Source of the DNA: Blautia glucerasea
GTDB lineage: Bacteria; Bacillota; Clostridia; Lachnospirales; Lachnospiraceae
Assembly: GCF_013304385.1 (NCBI RefSeq)
Contig: NZ_JAAITU010000033.1
Span: 1 to 50,986 of the forward strand
Direction of reading: 5' to 3'
Length of the DNA stretch: 50,986 bases
Within the stretch, counting starts at the first letter, position 1. Each line of letters starts with the position of its first letter. Positions 34,154 to 42,698 of the stretch are shown in pieces. A program made the position numbers and the translations under genes. The notes below the pieces were generated by a model. The model was not told the DNA's origin. It saw only the letters and a program-made list of their open reading frames with translations, and did no database searches.

Positions 34154-35866
34154 TCAACAATAATTCTGAATGATCACCTGAAGTGTTTCCCTGCCCTGAT
34201 ACCGATTGATCTCAGGATAATAAGTAACAGATATCTTATCTCTTGCAGACAGGAAATCCATAAACTCAGGGATATTGCCGAAATAAACCGCTTCTATCAC
34301 ATAGCCCTGTTCATCCATCAGCTGAAGCTTTGTCACATTATGATTCTTCCCGATTACACGTGAATTTATTGCCTTCACATTTTTCTGGGCAAACAATGGC
34401 TTTGTATTTCCTTTTCCAAAAGGTTCCAACAAAGACAGCTGTTCTACCAGCTTCGTGGAAATATACGAAATCGGCATTGGCACATCAATGATAACCTTAG
34501 GAATCAGATCCTCCTCTTTCAGATTACACTGTTCATTCAACCTTTTTCGCAGCAAAGAAATATTTTCCTCTGGAAGAGACAGACCTGCTGCCATAGGATG
34601 TCCTCCATATTGATCCAGCAGATCCCCACATTTCACTAATTCCTCAAACATTGAATACTGCTGGATTGACCGTCCGCTGCCCTTTACTCCTTTTTCACCC
34701 TTTGTAAGTACAAAAACCGGCCGGTTATATTTTTCCCGAATCCTCCCTGCAATGATTCCTGCCAGGCTTTCATGGCATTCCGGCAGATATACTACAAGTA
34801 CAGGATCATTTTTCAGATCTGTATTTTCGATCAGCTGTATCGCCGCATCCTTCCCTTTTTCTGTTAATGCCTTCCGGCTGTCATTTAATGCCTTCAAATC
34901 TCCAGCCAGCCTGGCTGCCTCGCCTGCATCCTCGCATTGAAGCAGTCGTAAGGATCTGGCTGCTGTATCAAGCCTGCCGCTGGCATTAATGCAGGGGCCA
35001 AGCACAAACCCAATGTGATAAGAAGAAATCCTGCTTCCTTCTAGTCCTGTTACACGGATCAATGCCTGAAGGCCTTTGTTTTTCGTATATGGAAGCCGTT
35101 TCAGTCCTTCCTTCACCAAAATCCTGTTCTCACCCTGAAGATCCATTACGTCTCCAACCGTAGCAATAGCTGCCAGTTCCAGAAACTCTTCTTTTTCAGT
35201 TTCCGGAATATGACTGTCATCATATAAAGCCCAGATCAGCTTCATGGCAACCACAGCGCCGCACAAATTCTTATTCGGATAGGGGCACCCTGGCTGTTTC
35301 GTATTGATCACAGCATCTGCCGGTGGAAGAATATAGGTTCTTTCTCCATTGTCTTCAATAAAAGGGACCTCATGATGATCCGTAACAATCACCGTCAAGC
35401 CTTTTTCTTTTGCAAAGCCAATCTCCTTTGACGCTGCAATCCCATTATCGCAGGTAACGATGGTATCAACCCCGTCCTCCAGTGCCTTGTAGATCAACGG
35501 CATATGGATCCCATAACCATCCGTGATACGGTCAGGAATATAAGTATCCGCCCTTGCCCCCAATCGTTCCAGGCCTTTGATCAAGATATACGTAGCAGTC
35601 ACTCCGTCAATATCATAATCGCCGATAATACGGATTTTCTTTTTTTCCCTGATCTTTTGCTTCAATATGGAAGTTGCCTCTTTCATTCCTTTTAAAAGTT
35701 CTGGTCCCGGAATATCCTGAATGGTTCCCCGCAAATATTCCTGTATGGCTTTTGCACCAGTTACATCTCGGTTGCGGATCAGCCGGGCGATCACAGGATC
35801 AATATCGAATTGTCTTCCGATTTCCTTAAAATCTGCTTTTTTCGCAGAAACAAACCATTTTTCCAT
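34154..35866 (-). CDS. recJ: Single-stranded-DNA-specific exonuclease RecJ
   Basis: A 570-residue DHH-family exonuclease that trims 5' single strands in recombination and repair. Catalytic motifs in order: IIGDYDIDGVTA, TIVTCDNG, VTDHHEVP, GAVVAMKLI, then GFVLGPCINASGRL and the DHHA1 signature GGHPMAAG. A C-terminal OB domain closes it. The ATG at 35866 has AGGAG 7 bases upstream; the frame runs 13 codons further without a site. Between its stop and the apt promoter is a 12-base direct repeat (GCCATCTCCGGT). Confidence 0.95.
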   Translation of the reverse strand: MEKWFVSAKKADFKEIGRQFDIDPVIARLIRNRDVTGAKAIQEYLRGTIQDIPGPELLKGMKEATSILKQKIREKKKIRIIGDYDIDGVTATYILIKGLERLGARADTYIPDRITDGYGIHMPLIYKALEDGVDTIVTCDNGIAASKEIGFAKEKGLTVIVTDHHEVPFIEDNGERTYILPPADAVINTKQPGCPYPNKNLCGAVVAMKLIWALYDDSHIPETEKEEFLELAAIATVGDVMDLQGENRILVKEGLKRLPYTKNKGLQALIRVTGLEGSRISSYHIGFVLGPCINASGRLDTAARSLRLLQCEDAGEAARLAGDLKALNDSRKALTEKGKDAAIQLIENTDLKNDPVLVVYLPECHESLAGIIAGRIREKYNRPVFVLTKGEKGVKGSGRSIQQYSMFEELVKCGDLLDQYGGHPMAAGLSLPEENISLLRKRLNEQCNLKEEDLIPKVIIDVPMPISYISTKLVEQLSLLEPFGKGNTKPLFAQKNVKAINSRVIGKNHNVTKLQLMDEQGYVIEAVYFGNIPEFMDFLSARDKISVTYYPEINRYQGRETLQVIIQNYC

Positions 35867-35884
35867 GTAACTTCTCCTGCACAT

Positions 35885-35918
35885 AAGAAAACGGGGCAGA
35901 CCCAAAGGCCTGTCCCGA
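35885..35918 (-). terminator. Terminator of secDF
   Basis: CGGGACAG/CTGCCCCG stem followed by TTTTCTT on the minus strand, in the gap between secDF and recJ. Confidence 0.8.
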
Positions 35919-35929
35919 ACTTTCTCTAT

Positions 35930-38353
35930 TTATTCATTCTTATTGCTTTCCTGCGCATTATTAGCCGCTTCCTGAGCTGCCAGACGTTCCTGGACTCTCT
36001 TACGGTTTTTCTTTTTAGGCTGTGCAGGATCAGCTTTTGGTGGTTCCTGTTTGGAAGGCTTTTTCGCTGTAGTTTTCTTAGGTGCTGATACCTTGGAAGC
36101 TGTTACAGCTGCAGACTGAACCTTTGCCTTTCTCCAGTGTCCTTTCATTGTCAGCCACAGAGATCCTGTAATACATACAGAAGAATATGCTCCACAAAGG
36201 ATACCAACCATTAACGGTGCTGCAAATTCTTTCACAGAAGAAACACCCATCATATAAAGCACTGCTACCATGATAAATGTGGTAAGGGAAGTATAGATAC
36301 TTCTTGTAAGGGTCTGGGTAATACTTCTGTTAACAACCTCTTCAATATGATCCGGATTCTTGCTTCCGTGAAGATTCTCACGGATACGGTCAAAAATAAC
36401 GATGGTTGCATTAATGGAATAACCAACAATAGTCAGCATGCAGGCAATAAAAGTATTACCTACAGATGTTCTGGAAATTGCATAGAAAGTAAGTACAACC
36501 AGCACATCATGAATCAATGCAAGTACCGCACTGCCTGCAAAGCAGATATCCTTAAATCTGAACCAGATATACAGAAGCATCAGAATCGCAGCAACAATGA
36601 CGGAAACGATGGCATCTCTTCTCATCTCATTGCTGACAGTTGCTGAGATGCTCTCTGCAGAGATCAGAGAATCATCAACACCGAATTTATCTACAAGTGC
36701 TTTATTTAATGCTTCACGCTCTTCAAGATTCAGGGAACGTGTTTTGATCGTTACCTGATTAGTACCAACAACCTTGGTAGGCTGAACATTCTTGTCACCT
36801 GTAACCTCCTCTACTACCGGAGTCACTTCAGAATCGATCTGGCTGATATCCATATCCTCGTTAAAGGTTACAGTAGTAGAAGTACCGCCTGAGAATTCAA
36901 GGCTGTAATTTAAAGCCTTGTGGGAAGTTTTGCTGAAAATAAACATTGCAACAAAACCTGCTAAAATAATAACCAGTGAAATTGTAAAGAAAAGCTTTTT
37001 CTTTCCAACAAAATTGATCGGCTTCTTTTCCATGGTCTGTCCATAGAATTTGGGATTATGAATACCAACTGCGTATAATGCATTGATCACGATCCTTGAA
37101 ACAACCAAAGCCGTAAACATGGAAATTACAATACCAAGCGCCAGTGTATAAGCAAAGCCCTTAACTGTACCTGTACCAAGCTTCATCAGCACCAGTGCTG
37201 CAAGAAGTGTGGTAATGTTACCGTCAAAGATGGCAGAAAATGCTTTGGAGAAACCAGCCTTAATAGCACTTCTGACGGATGTTCCGGCACCGATCTCTTC
37301 ACGGATACGGGCATAAATGATAACATTGGCATCCACTGCCATACCTATACCAAGAATAATACCTGCAATACCCGGAAGCGTAAGAGTGATATCAAAGGCA
37401 TTTAATGTAATAAGCATTGCTGCGGTATAGAATACAAGGGCAATACCAGCTACCAAACCTGGGATCCTATATGCAAGGATCATAAACAGGATAACGATCA
37501 CAAGACCAATGGCACCTGCGATCACACTGGTAGAAATCGCTTTCTCACCAAGCTGTGCTGCAACCACGCTGGATTTCATCTCTTCCAGCTCCAGGCTAAG
37601 GGAACCGATACGGATGTAAGAAGCAAGCTCCTGTGCCTCTTCTACGCTCTTCTGTCCATTGATCTCTGCCTTACCACCAGTAATGGCCTCGTTTACAGTT
37701 GGTGCACTTAAGATCCCATTATCATAAACAATAGCGATCTGTTTGCCTACGTTTGCTTCTGTAGCATCTGCAAACTTTTTCTTTCCTTCATCTGTAAGGG
37801 TCAGGTTTACAACATATTCCTTTGTTCCTGTATTCTGACGCTGAATAGCACCACCAGTAGCATCAGCTATATCTGTTCCCTCAAGAACAACACCATTCTG
37901 CTTCCGGATCTCATCCAGATCTCTTGTCAGGCTGTATCCGGTATCACTGTTAGCATCATACTGGAAGTTATTTTCCCCGTCATCACCAGTCTGCTGGATA
38001 AAACAAAGAGAACCTGGCTTGCCCAGTTCTTCCAGAATTGCATTGGCATCTGTAACACCAGGGATCTCAACATTGATACGGTCGCTGCCTTCCTGGTATA
38101 CCTGTGCCTCTGTACTGTACTGTTCCACACGTTTCTGCAGCTTATAAACAGTATCGTTCATATCTTCGCTGCTTGGGTTGCTTTCTTTTGCTTTGTATGT
38201 AATGCTGACACCGCCTGCCAGATCAAGACCAGTCTTGATATTCTTGGCTGAACCGGTTCCTGTAGGTCCAAATCCAACAGCTGCTGTAAAACAGAACAGT
38301 CCTGTCAGGATAGCTACAAGAATCAGCACTACAACGCCTCTTGATTTCTTCAT
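35930..38353 (-). CDS. secDF: Fused protein-export membrane protein SecDF
   Basis: An 807-residue fusion of SecD (about 1-430) and SecF (about 450-740), which uses the proton gradient to help the Sec translocon. Twelve membrane helices are expected. SecD motifs include DLAGGVSITY, the P1 head, and GIILGIGMAVDANVIIYARIREE; SecF motifs include LEFSGGTST and the IVGYSINATIVIFDRIREN helix. The last 60 residues are Lys/Ala/Pro-rich and cytoplasmic. It sits between recJ and scfB, as in many Lachnospiraceae. yajC is not in the window. Confidence 0.97.
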   Translation of the reverse strand: MKKSRGVVVLILVAILTGLFCFTAAVGFGPTGTGSAKNIKTGLDLAGGVSITYKAKESNPSSEDMNDTVYKLQKRVEQYSTEAQVYQEGSDRINVEIPGVTDANAILEELGKPGSLCFIQQTGDDGENNFQYDANSDTGYSLTRDLDEIRKQNGVVLEGTDIADATGGAIQRQNTGTKEYVVNLTLTDEGKKKFADATEANVGKQIAIVYDNGILSAPTVNEAITGGKAEINGQKSVEEAQELASYIRIGSLSLELEEMKSSVVAAQLGEKAISTSVIAGAIGLVIVILFMILAYRIPGLVAGIALVFYTAAMLITLNAFDITLTLPGIAGIILGIGMAVDANVIIYARIREEIGAGTSVRSAIKAGFSKAFSAIFDGNITTLLAALVLMKLGTGTVKGFAYTLALGIVISMFTALVVSRIVINALYAVGIHNPKFYGQTMEKKPINFVGKKKLFFTISLVIILAGFVAMFIFSKTSHKALNYSLEFSGGTSTTVTFNEDMDISQIDSEVTPVVEEVTGDKNVQPTKVVGTNQVTIKTRSLNLEEREALNKALVDKFGVDDSLISAESISATVSNEMRRDAIVSVIVAAILMLLYIWFRFKDICFAGSAVLALIHDVLVVLTFYAISRTSVGNTFIACMLTIVGYSINATIVIFDRIRENLHGSKNPDHIEEVVNRSITQTLTRSIYTSLTTFIMVAVLYMMGVSSVKEFAAPLMVGILCGAYSSVCITGSLWLTMKGHWRKAKVQSAAVTASKVSAPKKTTAKKPSKQEPPKADPAQPKKKNRKRVQERLAAQEAANNAQESNKNE

Positions 38354-38408
38354 TGTTCCTGTCCCTTCTTAATTTAATTTTGTAGCTGTCGTATAGGTCT
38401 GCAAAAGA

Positions 38409-39776
38409 TCATTCTTCTGCAAGGGCAGCCTTTATCATGATAGCGCACTCCACACGCTTCCTCTGGAGCTGGCATCCGATTTCATAATTACCATTAATGT
38501 CTTTCTGGAAATGATAGGCATTTGCTGCACATCCGCCACTGCAGTAAAATCTGGCAAAACAGTCTTTACATGCTGGCTTTGTATATACATTGCATTTAGA
38601 AAAATCCTTCTGGATCTGTGGCTTTACAATGCCCTCATCCACATTACCCATCAGATATTCTTCTTCACCTACAAACTGATGGCACGGATAGAAATCTCCC
38701 CAAGGTGTGACTGCAAGGTACTCAGTACCTGAACCACAGCCTGAAAGCCGTTTATACACGCAGGGGCCTCCTGTAAGGTCGATCATAAAGTGGAAGAAGT
38801 TAAATCCTTTTCCTTCTTTTTCCCTTTTTATCATTTCCTTTGCAAGAAGATCATACTCTTCCATGATCTGTGGCACATCCTCCGGGCGGATAGCATAATC
38901 CTCATCCTGAGCTGCCACTACAGGCTCCACAGAAATCTGCTTAAAGCCCAAATCTGCCAGATGAAGTACATCCTTGGAAAAATCCAGATTATAATGGGTA
39001 AATGTACCTCGGACATAATACTTGTCCTGATTTCTTGATTCTGCAAACTTTATAAACTTGGGAATCACCAGATCATAGCTGCCAGCTCCCTTGCGGAAAG
39101 GTCGCATATGGTCGTGGACTTCTTTTCTTCCATCCACACTCAGTACCACATTGCCCATTTCCTTGTTGCAAAACTCCATAACCTCATCATTCAGCAGTAC
39201 ACCGTTGGTGGTAAGAGTAAAGCGGAATTTCTTGTTATAAAGAGCTTCCTGCTCTCTGCCGTACTTCACCAGATCCTTCACTACCTGCCAGTTCATTAGC
39301 GGTTCACCGCCAAAGAAATCCACTTCCAGATTACGTCTGGATCCTGAATTGGCAATAAGGAAATCCAGGGCCTTTTTCCCTACTTCAAATGACATAAGTG
39401 CCCTGCGTCCGTGGTATTCTCCCTCTTCAGCAAAGCAGTAACGACAGGCCAGATTACAGTCATGTGCAATATGAAGGCAAAGTGCCTTTACTACAGTCTG
39501 TCTGTTATTGGTAAATTCATCAATTACATTTTCATAAATATCCTTTGTGAAAAGCATGCCTTCTTTCTGAAGCTTCTCACACTCAGCAACCGATGTGCGG
39601 ATCTGTTCCTCAGGAAAGCGGTCATTCAGCTTCTCACTGATCTGATCTGCATTCATCCCCTGCTCCAGATAAGGTAATACTTCATAAGTAACCTGATCTA
39701 CAACATGAATGCATCCGCTGTTGATATCTAATACAATATTGTAACCGTTGCTTTGATAACGGTGAATCAGACTCAT
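38409..39776 (-). CDS. scfB: Radical SAM/SPASM maturase of the SCIFF peptide
   Basis: A 455-residue enzyme that installs Cys thioether crosslinks in the SCIFF precursor peptide. An N-terminal peptide-binding PqqD-like domain (about 1-85) is followed by the radical SAM cluster motif HDCNLACRYCF (Cys107, 111, 114) and DFFGGEPLMN. The SPASM region binds two more clusters (CGSGTEYLAV, YPCHQF, PACKDCFARFYCSGGC). The length, motif order and neighbouring scfA leave little doubt. The ATG at 39776 fits the family start MSLIHRY; an upstream in-frame ATG adds 10 residues. Confidence 0.95.
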   Translation of the reverse strand: MSLIHRYQSNGYNIVLDINSGCIHVVDQVTYEVLPYLEQGMNADQISEKLNDRFPEEQIRTSVAECEKLQKEGMLFTKDIYENVIDEFTNNRQTVVKALCLHIAHDCNLACRYCFAEEGEYHGRRALMSFEVGKKALDFLIANSGSRRNLEVDFFGGEPLMNWQVVKDLVKYGREQEALYNKKFRFTLTTNGVLLNDEVMEFCNKEMGNVVLSVDGRKEVHDHMRPFRKGAGSYDLVIPKFIKFAESRNQDKYYVRGTFTHYNLDFSKDVLHLADLGFKQISVEPVVAAQDEDYAIRPEDVPQIMEEYDLLAKEMIKREKEGKGFNFFHFMIDLTGGPCVYKRLSGCGSGTEYLAVTPWGDFYPCHQFVGEEEYLMGNVDEGIVKPQIQKDFSKCNVYTKPACKDCFARFYCSGGCAANAYHFQKDINGNYEIGCQLQRKRVECAIMIKAALAEE

Positions 39777-39828
39777 TTTTCTGACGTCCTTTCTATTTTT
39801 ATCCACACATTGTCAGCACAAGCAGGAA

Positions 39829-39856
39829 TAAGCAGCGGAAATCATCCCGCTGCTTA
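39829..39856 (-). promoter_or_regulatory. Hairpin between scfA and scfB
   Basis: TAAGCAGCGG/CCGCTGCTTA arms (10 bp) with an 8-base loop and no T-run. It probably stabilises scfA mRNA or partly attenuates read-through into scfB, giving more peptide than enzyme. Confidence 0.6.
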
Positions 39857-39933
39857 CTTTCACTTTCACAGCAAACTGCTATGGCATCCAATGTGATCTG
39901 CTGCCTGTACAGCTTCTCATAATACGCCAGATC

Positions 39934-40074
39934 TTATTTATGCTCGCAGCTCTGATTTCCTACTGTACAGGAAGTCTTACATGCAGACTGACAGGAAGTC
40001 TGGCACTCTCCACAGCCACCCTTTTTTACAGTATTCTGAAGATTCTTTGTATTTAATGTTTTAATATGCTCCAT
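39934..40074 (-). CDS. scfA: SCIFF ranthipeptide precursor
   Basis: A 46-residue precursor with six Cys in a short window (residues 21, 24, 28, 32, 36, 43), the six-cysteines-in-forty-five signature. Leader IKTLNTKNLQNTVKKGG, core CGECQTSCQSACKTSC. It becomes a crosslinked ranthipeptide modified by ScfB; related peptides have been linked to quorum-like signalling in clostridia, but its role here is not known. Two adjacent ATGs (40077 and 40074) follow AAGGAGG; I use the second, which gives the usual length. Followed by the scfA-scfB hairpin. Confidence 0.96.
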   Translation of the reverse strand: MEHIKTLNTKNLQNTVKKGGCGECQTSCQSACKTSCTVGNQSCEHK

Positions 40075-40173
40075 CATAGGATCCTCCTTATGTAAATTCT
40101 CTGGTAAGTATAGCATAGATTCATACATTTTAAAAGTCTTTTTTTGTAAGGTTTTCAATTGTCCACTACAGGG

Positions 40174-40524
40174 TCAGGACAACATCCCTCCAAGAGTTCC
40201 GCCGCCCAGGCACAGAAAAAACGTAGTGATCATATGTTTCATTGTCATATCTGGTTTCCCACCTGCCAGGACAGAGACCATCAAAAGCAAAAAGAAATAA
40301 CAGCTTCCTACCAACAGTCCCCACAGATATTTTTCTTTTCTCAGCATTTTTCCAGCCCCATATCCACCGGTCAGGCAGGCTAATATGTACGCTGCAAGGA
40401 TTCCTGCCCGAACTGCTTTTTCTGACAGGTCAAACGAAAAAAGTGCCAGTGCAAGAAACAATAAAAAAACACCTGTAATACTGTAAGCAATCAGCAATGA
40501 TTTTAAAACAGCCTTCATTTTCAT
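40174..40524 (-). CDS. TIGR04086-family membrane protein
   Basis: A 116-residue protein with four predicted membrane helices (about 8-30, 38-57, 65-85, 95-115), Gly-rich between them (GGYGAGKM, LCLGGGTLGG). This small family, TIGR04086, is almost always next to the SCIFF peptide and secDF; function unknown, possibly export or immunity for the peptide. Its ribosome binding site GGAGGG lies inside the terminator hairpin of the gene upstream. Confidence 0.88.
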   Translation of the reverse strand: MKMKAVLKSLLIAYSITGVFLLFLALALFSFDLSEKAVRAGILAAYILACLTGGYGAGKMLRKEKYLWGLLVGSCYFFLLLMVSVLAGGKPDMTMKHMITTFFLCLGGGTLGGMLS

Positions 40525-40528
40525 AAAA

Positions 40529-40563
40529 ACAGCCCTCCCATGAACATTATATGGAAGGGCTGT
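40529..40563 (-). terminator. Terminator hairpin containing the next gene's ribosome binding site
   Basis: ACAGCCCTTCCAT/ATGGGAGGGCTGT arms with a 9-base loop, then TTTTT and directly the ATG of the TIGR04086 gene. The GGAGGG in the 3' arm (40533-40538) is that gene's Shine-Dalgarno sequence, so read-through RNA would hide it. Confidence 0.75.
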
Positions 40564-40575
40564 GCAGAATATTAT

Positions 40576-42282
40576 TTAATTGTTCTTCTTTTTCTTCAAA
40601 ACAACAATAAGAATCACCACGACCGCTGCTACAACAACCAGGATCACAAATGTACCTACCGGTGTATTATCGCCGGTACGTACCACCCCAGTTCCATTTA
40701 CAGAACCGGAACTATTCTGACTGATGGACTGTCCTGATGCAGCCGGGCTGTTATTCCCTGTTGCAGAACTGTTATCTGTGGAGGTGCTATTATTTACAGT
40801 TGTATTTGATGTATTACTGCCGGTATTCACCCCACTGCCTGTGGTACTTGCAGCAGCCTTGGTAGGAACAGCTGTTGATGCAGGCTTAGGCGTGGAGGTA
40901 ACAGATATCGTACCTCCGGAATAACCGTCTTCTGCAATATTCTCTCCAATCAAAGGCTTGCTTCCTGCAATTCCAAATGGACTGAAAGAATGAGTACTGA
41001 AGATCATAGTACTTCCGTCAACACTTGGCACAATGGTCTCCATGGCTCCATTGTCAAGAAGATGCTCAATGGTATATTCGTATCCTGCTTTAACAGGAAC
41101 TGTTACACTGATGTACTGTCCATCCGGAATCTCATACTTAGAATCTGTTTTAAGATTCCACAACTCAAACTCATAGGATCTGAAAATGGCAGCCTCATCT
41201 TCGTTAGTAAACTGATAGGAATCACCACTGGTAGCCCTGAACTGTACATACCAGGGAAGCTCAATACCTGAAACAGAGATGCCTGCGCAGCTATGGTTCT
41301 GTACAGCACGCTCTGCCTGCTCCTCCGGCGTCAGCGTATCCTCTGCCTCGCTGGGACGATCATCCTGTATAGGCTCATTGATCTGGTCAAAAATATTATC
41401 TGCATCCTGATCCTGTGAAGGCTGGCTGTCCGGTGCTGCCGGATCAATGGTATCCGGTGCAATAGAAGGAACCGTATCCGGTGCTGCCGGATCAACATTC
41501 CCCGGTGTCACAGAAGGAATAGTATCTGGTGCTGCCGGGGCAACAGTTCCCTCCTGTACTCCTGGTTCTGTGGGCTGTGAAGCATCAGGTGCTATTGTCA
41601 CTTCCGGTACTACGGAAGGATCCTGTTCAGGCAATACTGCAGGAGCTGTGGGTTGCTGCTCTGCAGAAGGGATCTGAGTTGGCAGTGTTTCCTGTCCCGC
41701 CTCTCCTTCCGGCGTTACAGAAGGAACTGTACCCGGCTCTCCAGGTGTATCCGTTGCTGCCGGTGTCTGGCTTACCTGTGGATCATTAGAAGCTGCTTCT
41801 CCTTCTGTATATCCAGGATCTTCTTGTTCGCCATTATCCTGTCCGCACTCTGTATTCTCCTGATAGCCTTCATAATCTTCGTAATCGTTCTCTTCATCTC
41901 CGGTATAATCCTCCCCGGAAATACTGCTGACTACAACAGTAACCTTTCCTTTTAAAACTCCGTCTTCCTCATCCCAACCGGACATATAAGACAGATCAAC
42001 AGAATCATATGGTTCAAACTCTACCTTACAGCTCTGAGTCCGCTTGGTAGGAACAAAAGAATCATCTACCCAGTATAAAGTTCCATATTCGCTGGATGGT
42101 AAGGAAACATTAGAAAGCTCTGTAGGTTCATCTATAGTCACATTGTCAGGGATCAAACTGCTCTTCTTAATTGAAGATGACTGATATCCAGCATATACAG
42201 AATAAATCTGCCCACCTGCCAGTGACATCGAAATCGCTGCCGCAGCTAAAATAGCAATACTTTTTCTTTTCATTTTTTTCAT
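40576..42282 (-). CDS. Surface-anchored Pro/Thr/Ala-rich protein
   Basis: A 568-residue exported protein: signal peptide at 1-31 (AILAAAAISMSLAGGQ), a folded part (about 35-125), an acidic Tyr/Glu/Asp stretch (125-160), a long Pro/Ala/Thr/Glu-rich linker (160-320) with imperfect repeats (PAAPDTIPSVTPG, PAAPDTVPSIAPD, PAAPDSQPSQD), a second folded part (335-450) that includes GYEYTIEHLLDNGAME, and an Asn/Ser/Thr-rich stalk (455-530). The C-terminus is VVRTGDNTP, a hydrophobic helix (VGTFVILVVVAAVVVILIVV) and KKKKNN, resembling a divergent sortase/anchor signal. No sortase gene is adjacent. Probably adhesin-like or a wall-spanning structural protein; no known family recognised. Confidence 0.75.
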   Translation of the reverse strand: MKKMKRKSIAILAAAAISMSLAGGQIYSVYAGYQSSSIKKSSLIPDNVTIDEPTELSNVSLPSSEYGTLYWVDDSFVPTKRTQSCKVEFEPYDSVDLSYMSGWDEEDGVLKGKVTVVVSSISGEDYTGDEENDYEDYEGYQENTECGQDNGEQEDPGYTEGEAASNDPQVSQTPAATDTPGEPGTVPSVTPEGEAGQETLPTQIPSAEQQPTAPAVLPEQDPSVVPEVTIAPDASQPTEPGVQEGTVAPAAPDTIPSVTPGNVDPAAPDTVPSIAPDTIDPAAPDSQPSQDQDADNIFDQINEPIQDDRPSEAEDTLTPEEQAERAVQNHSCAGISVSGIELPWYVQFRATSGDSYQFTNEDEAAIFRSYEFELWNLKTDSKYEIPDGQYISVTVPVKAGYEYTIEHLLDNGAMETIVPSVDGSTMIFSTHSFSPFGIAGSKPLIGENIAEDGYSGGTISVTSTPKPASTAVPTKAAASTTGSGVNTGSNTSNTTVNNSTSTDNSSATGNNSPAASGQSISQNSSGSVNGTGVVRTGDNTPVGTFVILVVVAAVVVILIVVLKKKKNN

Positions 42283-42434
42283 TTCAGCACCTCTGTTATT
42301 ATTTATATATCAAATTTTCATTCTTTTGTAATGTTTGTGTAATAATTTGTTTTAAATTTTATCAGCATGATTATATCACAATTCTTCTTTTTTCGACACC
42401 CCCTATTTATATTTTTTTCCTCATCCACTTTTCC

Positions 42435-42463
42435 TTGCTTTTTTCATAAAAATACTGTATATT
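42435..42463 (+). promoter_or_regulatory. Promoter of the CNNM/CBS gene leader
   Basis: TTGCTT, 17-bp spacer, TATATT (-35 at 42435-42440, -10 at 42458-42463). The predicted start at about 42470 places the 130-bp repeat in the 5' leader. Confidence 0.6.
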
Positions 42464-42493
42464 TCTTTTCAAGTCAAAATCGTACTCCCACTG

Positions 42494-42623
42494 AGTTCAA
42501 GAATGCCTCGGCATTCTTGCTGCGAGGTGTGCGTCATGCAATTGCATGACATACTTCTCCTGCGCACCTCTGCAATCCTGCCGGAGGCTATATCAGCTGG
42601 GGGATTGACTCCCAGCTGATATA
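42494..42623 (+). ncRNA. 130-bp structured repeat, copy 2 (candidate leader RNA)
   Basis: Same length as 11719-11848 with one substitution, which turns a C-G pair of the second hairpin into U-G in plus-strand RNA. All three hairpins are intact. ACTCCCAC before it (42484-42491) can pair with GCGGGAGT after it (42649-42656), closing the whole unit, a stem absent from the left flank of copy 1. It ends about 75 bases before the start codon of the CNNM/CBS gene. It could be a leader regulator, an independent RNA, or an inserted palindromic repeat. Confidence 0.6.
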
Positions 42624-42698
42624 TTTCTTATCACTCACCATGATAGAAGCGGGAGTCTTCTCGACTGTGATCAAAATTTAAAGGAGCGTGAATATATT

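Larger units (their letters stand above)
42283..42698. other. Divergent region carrying repeat copy 2
   Basis: A 416-bp gene-free gap between the surface protein (minus) and the CNNM/CBS gene (plus). Besides the plus-strand promoter and the 130-bp element there is AT-rich sequence ahead of the surface gene, with a possible TATAAT near 42370-42375 on the minus strand but no clear -35. Confidence 0.7.
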
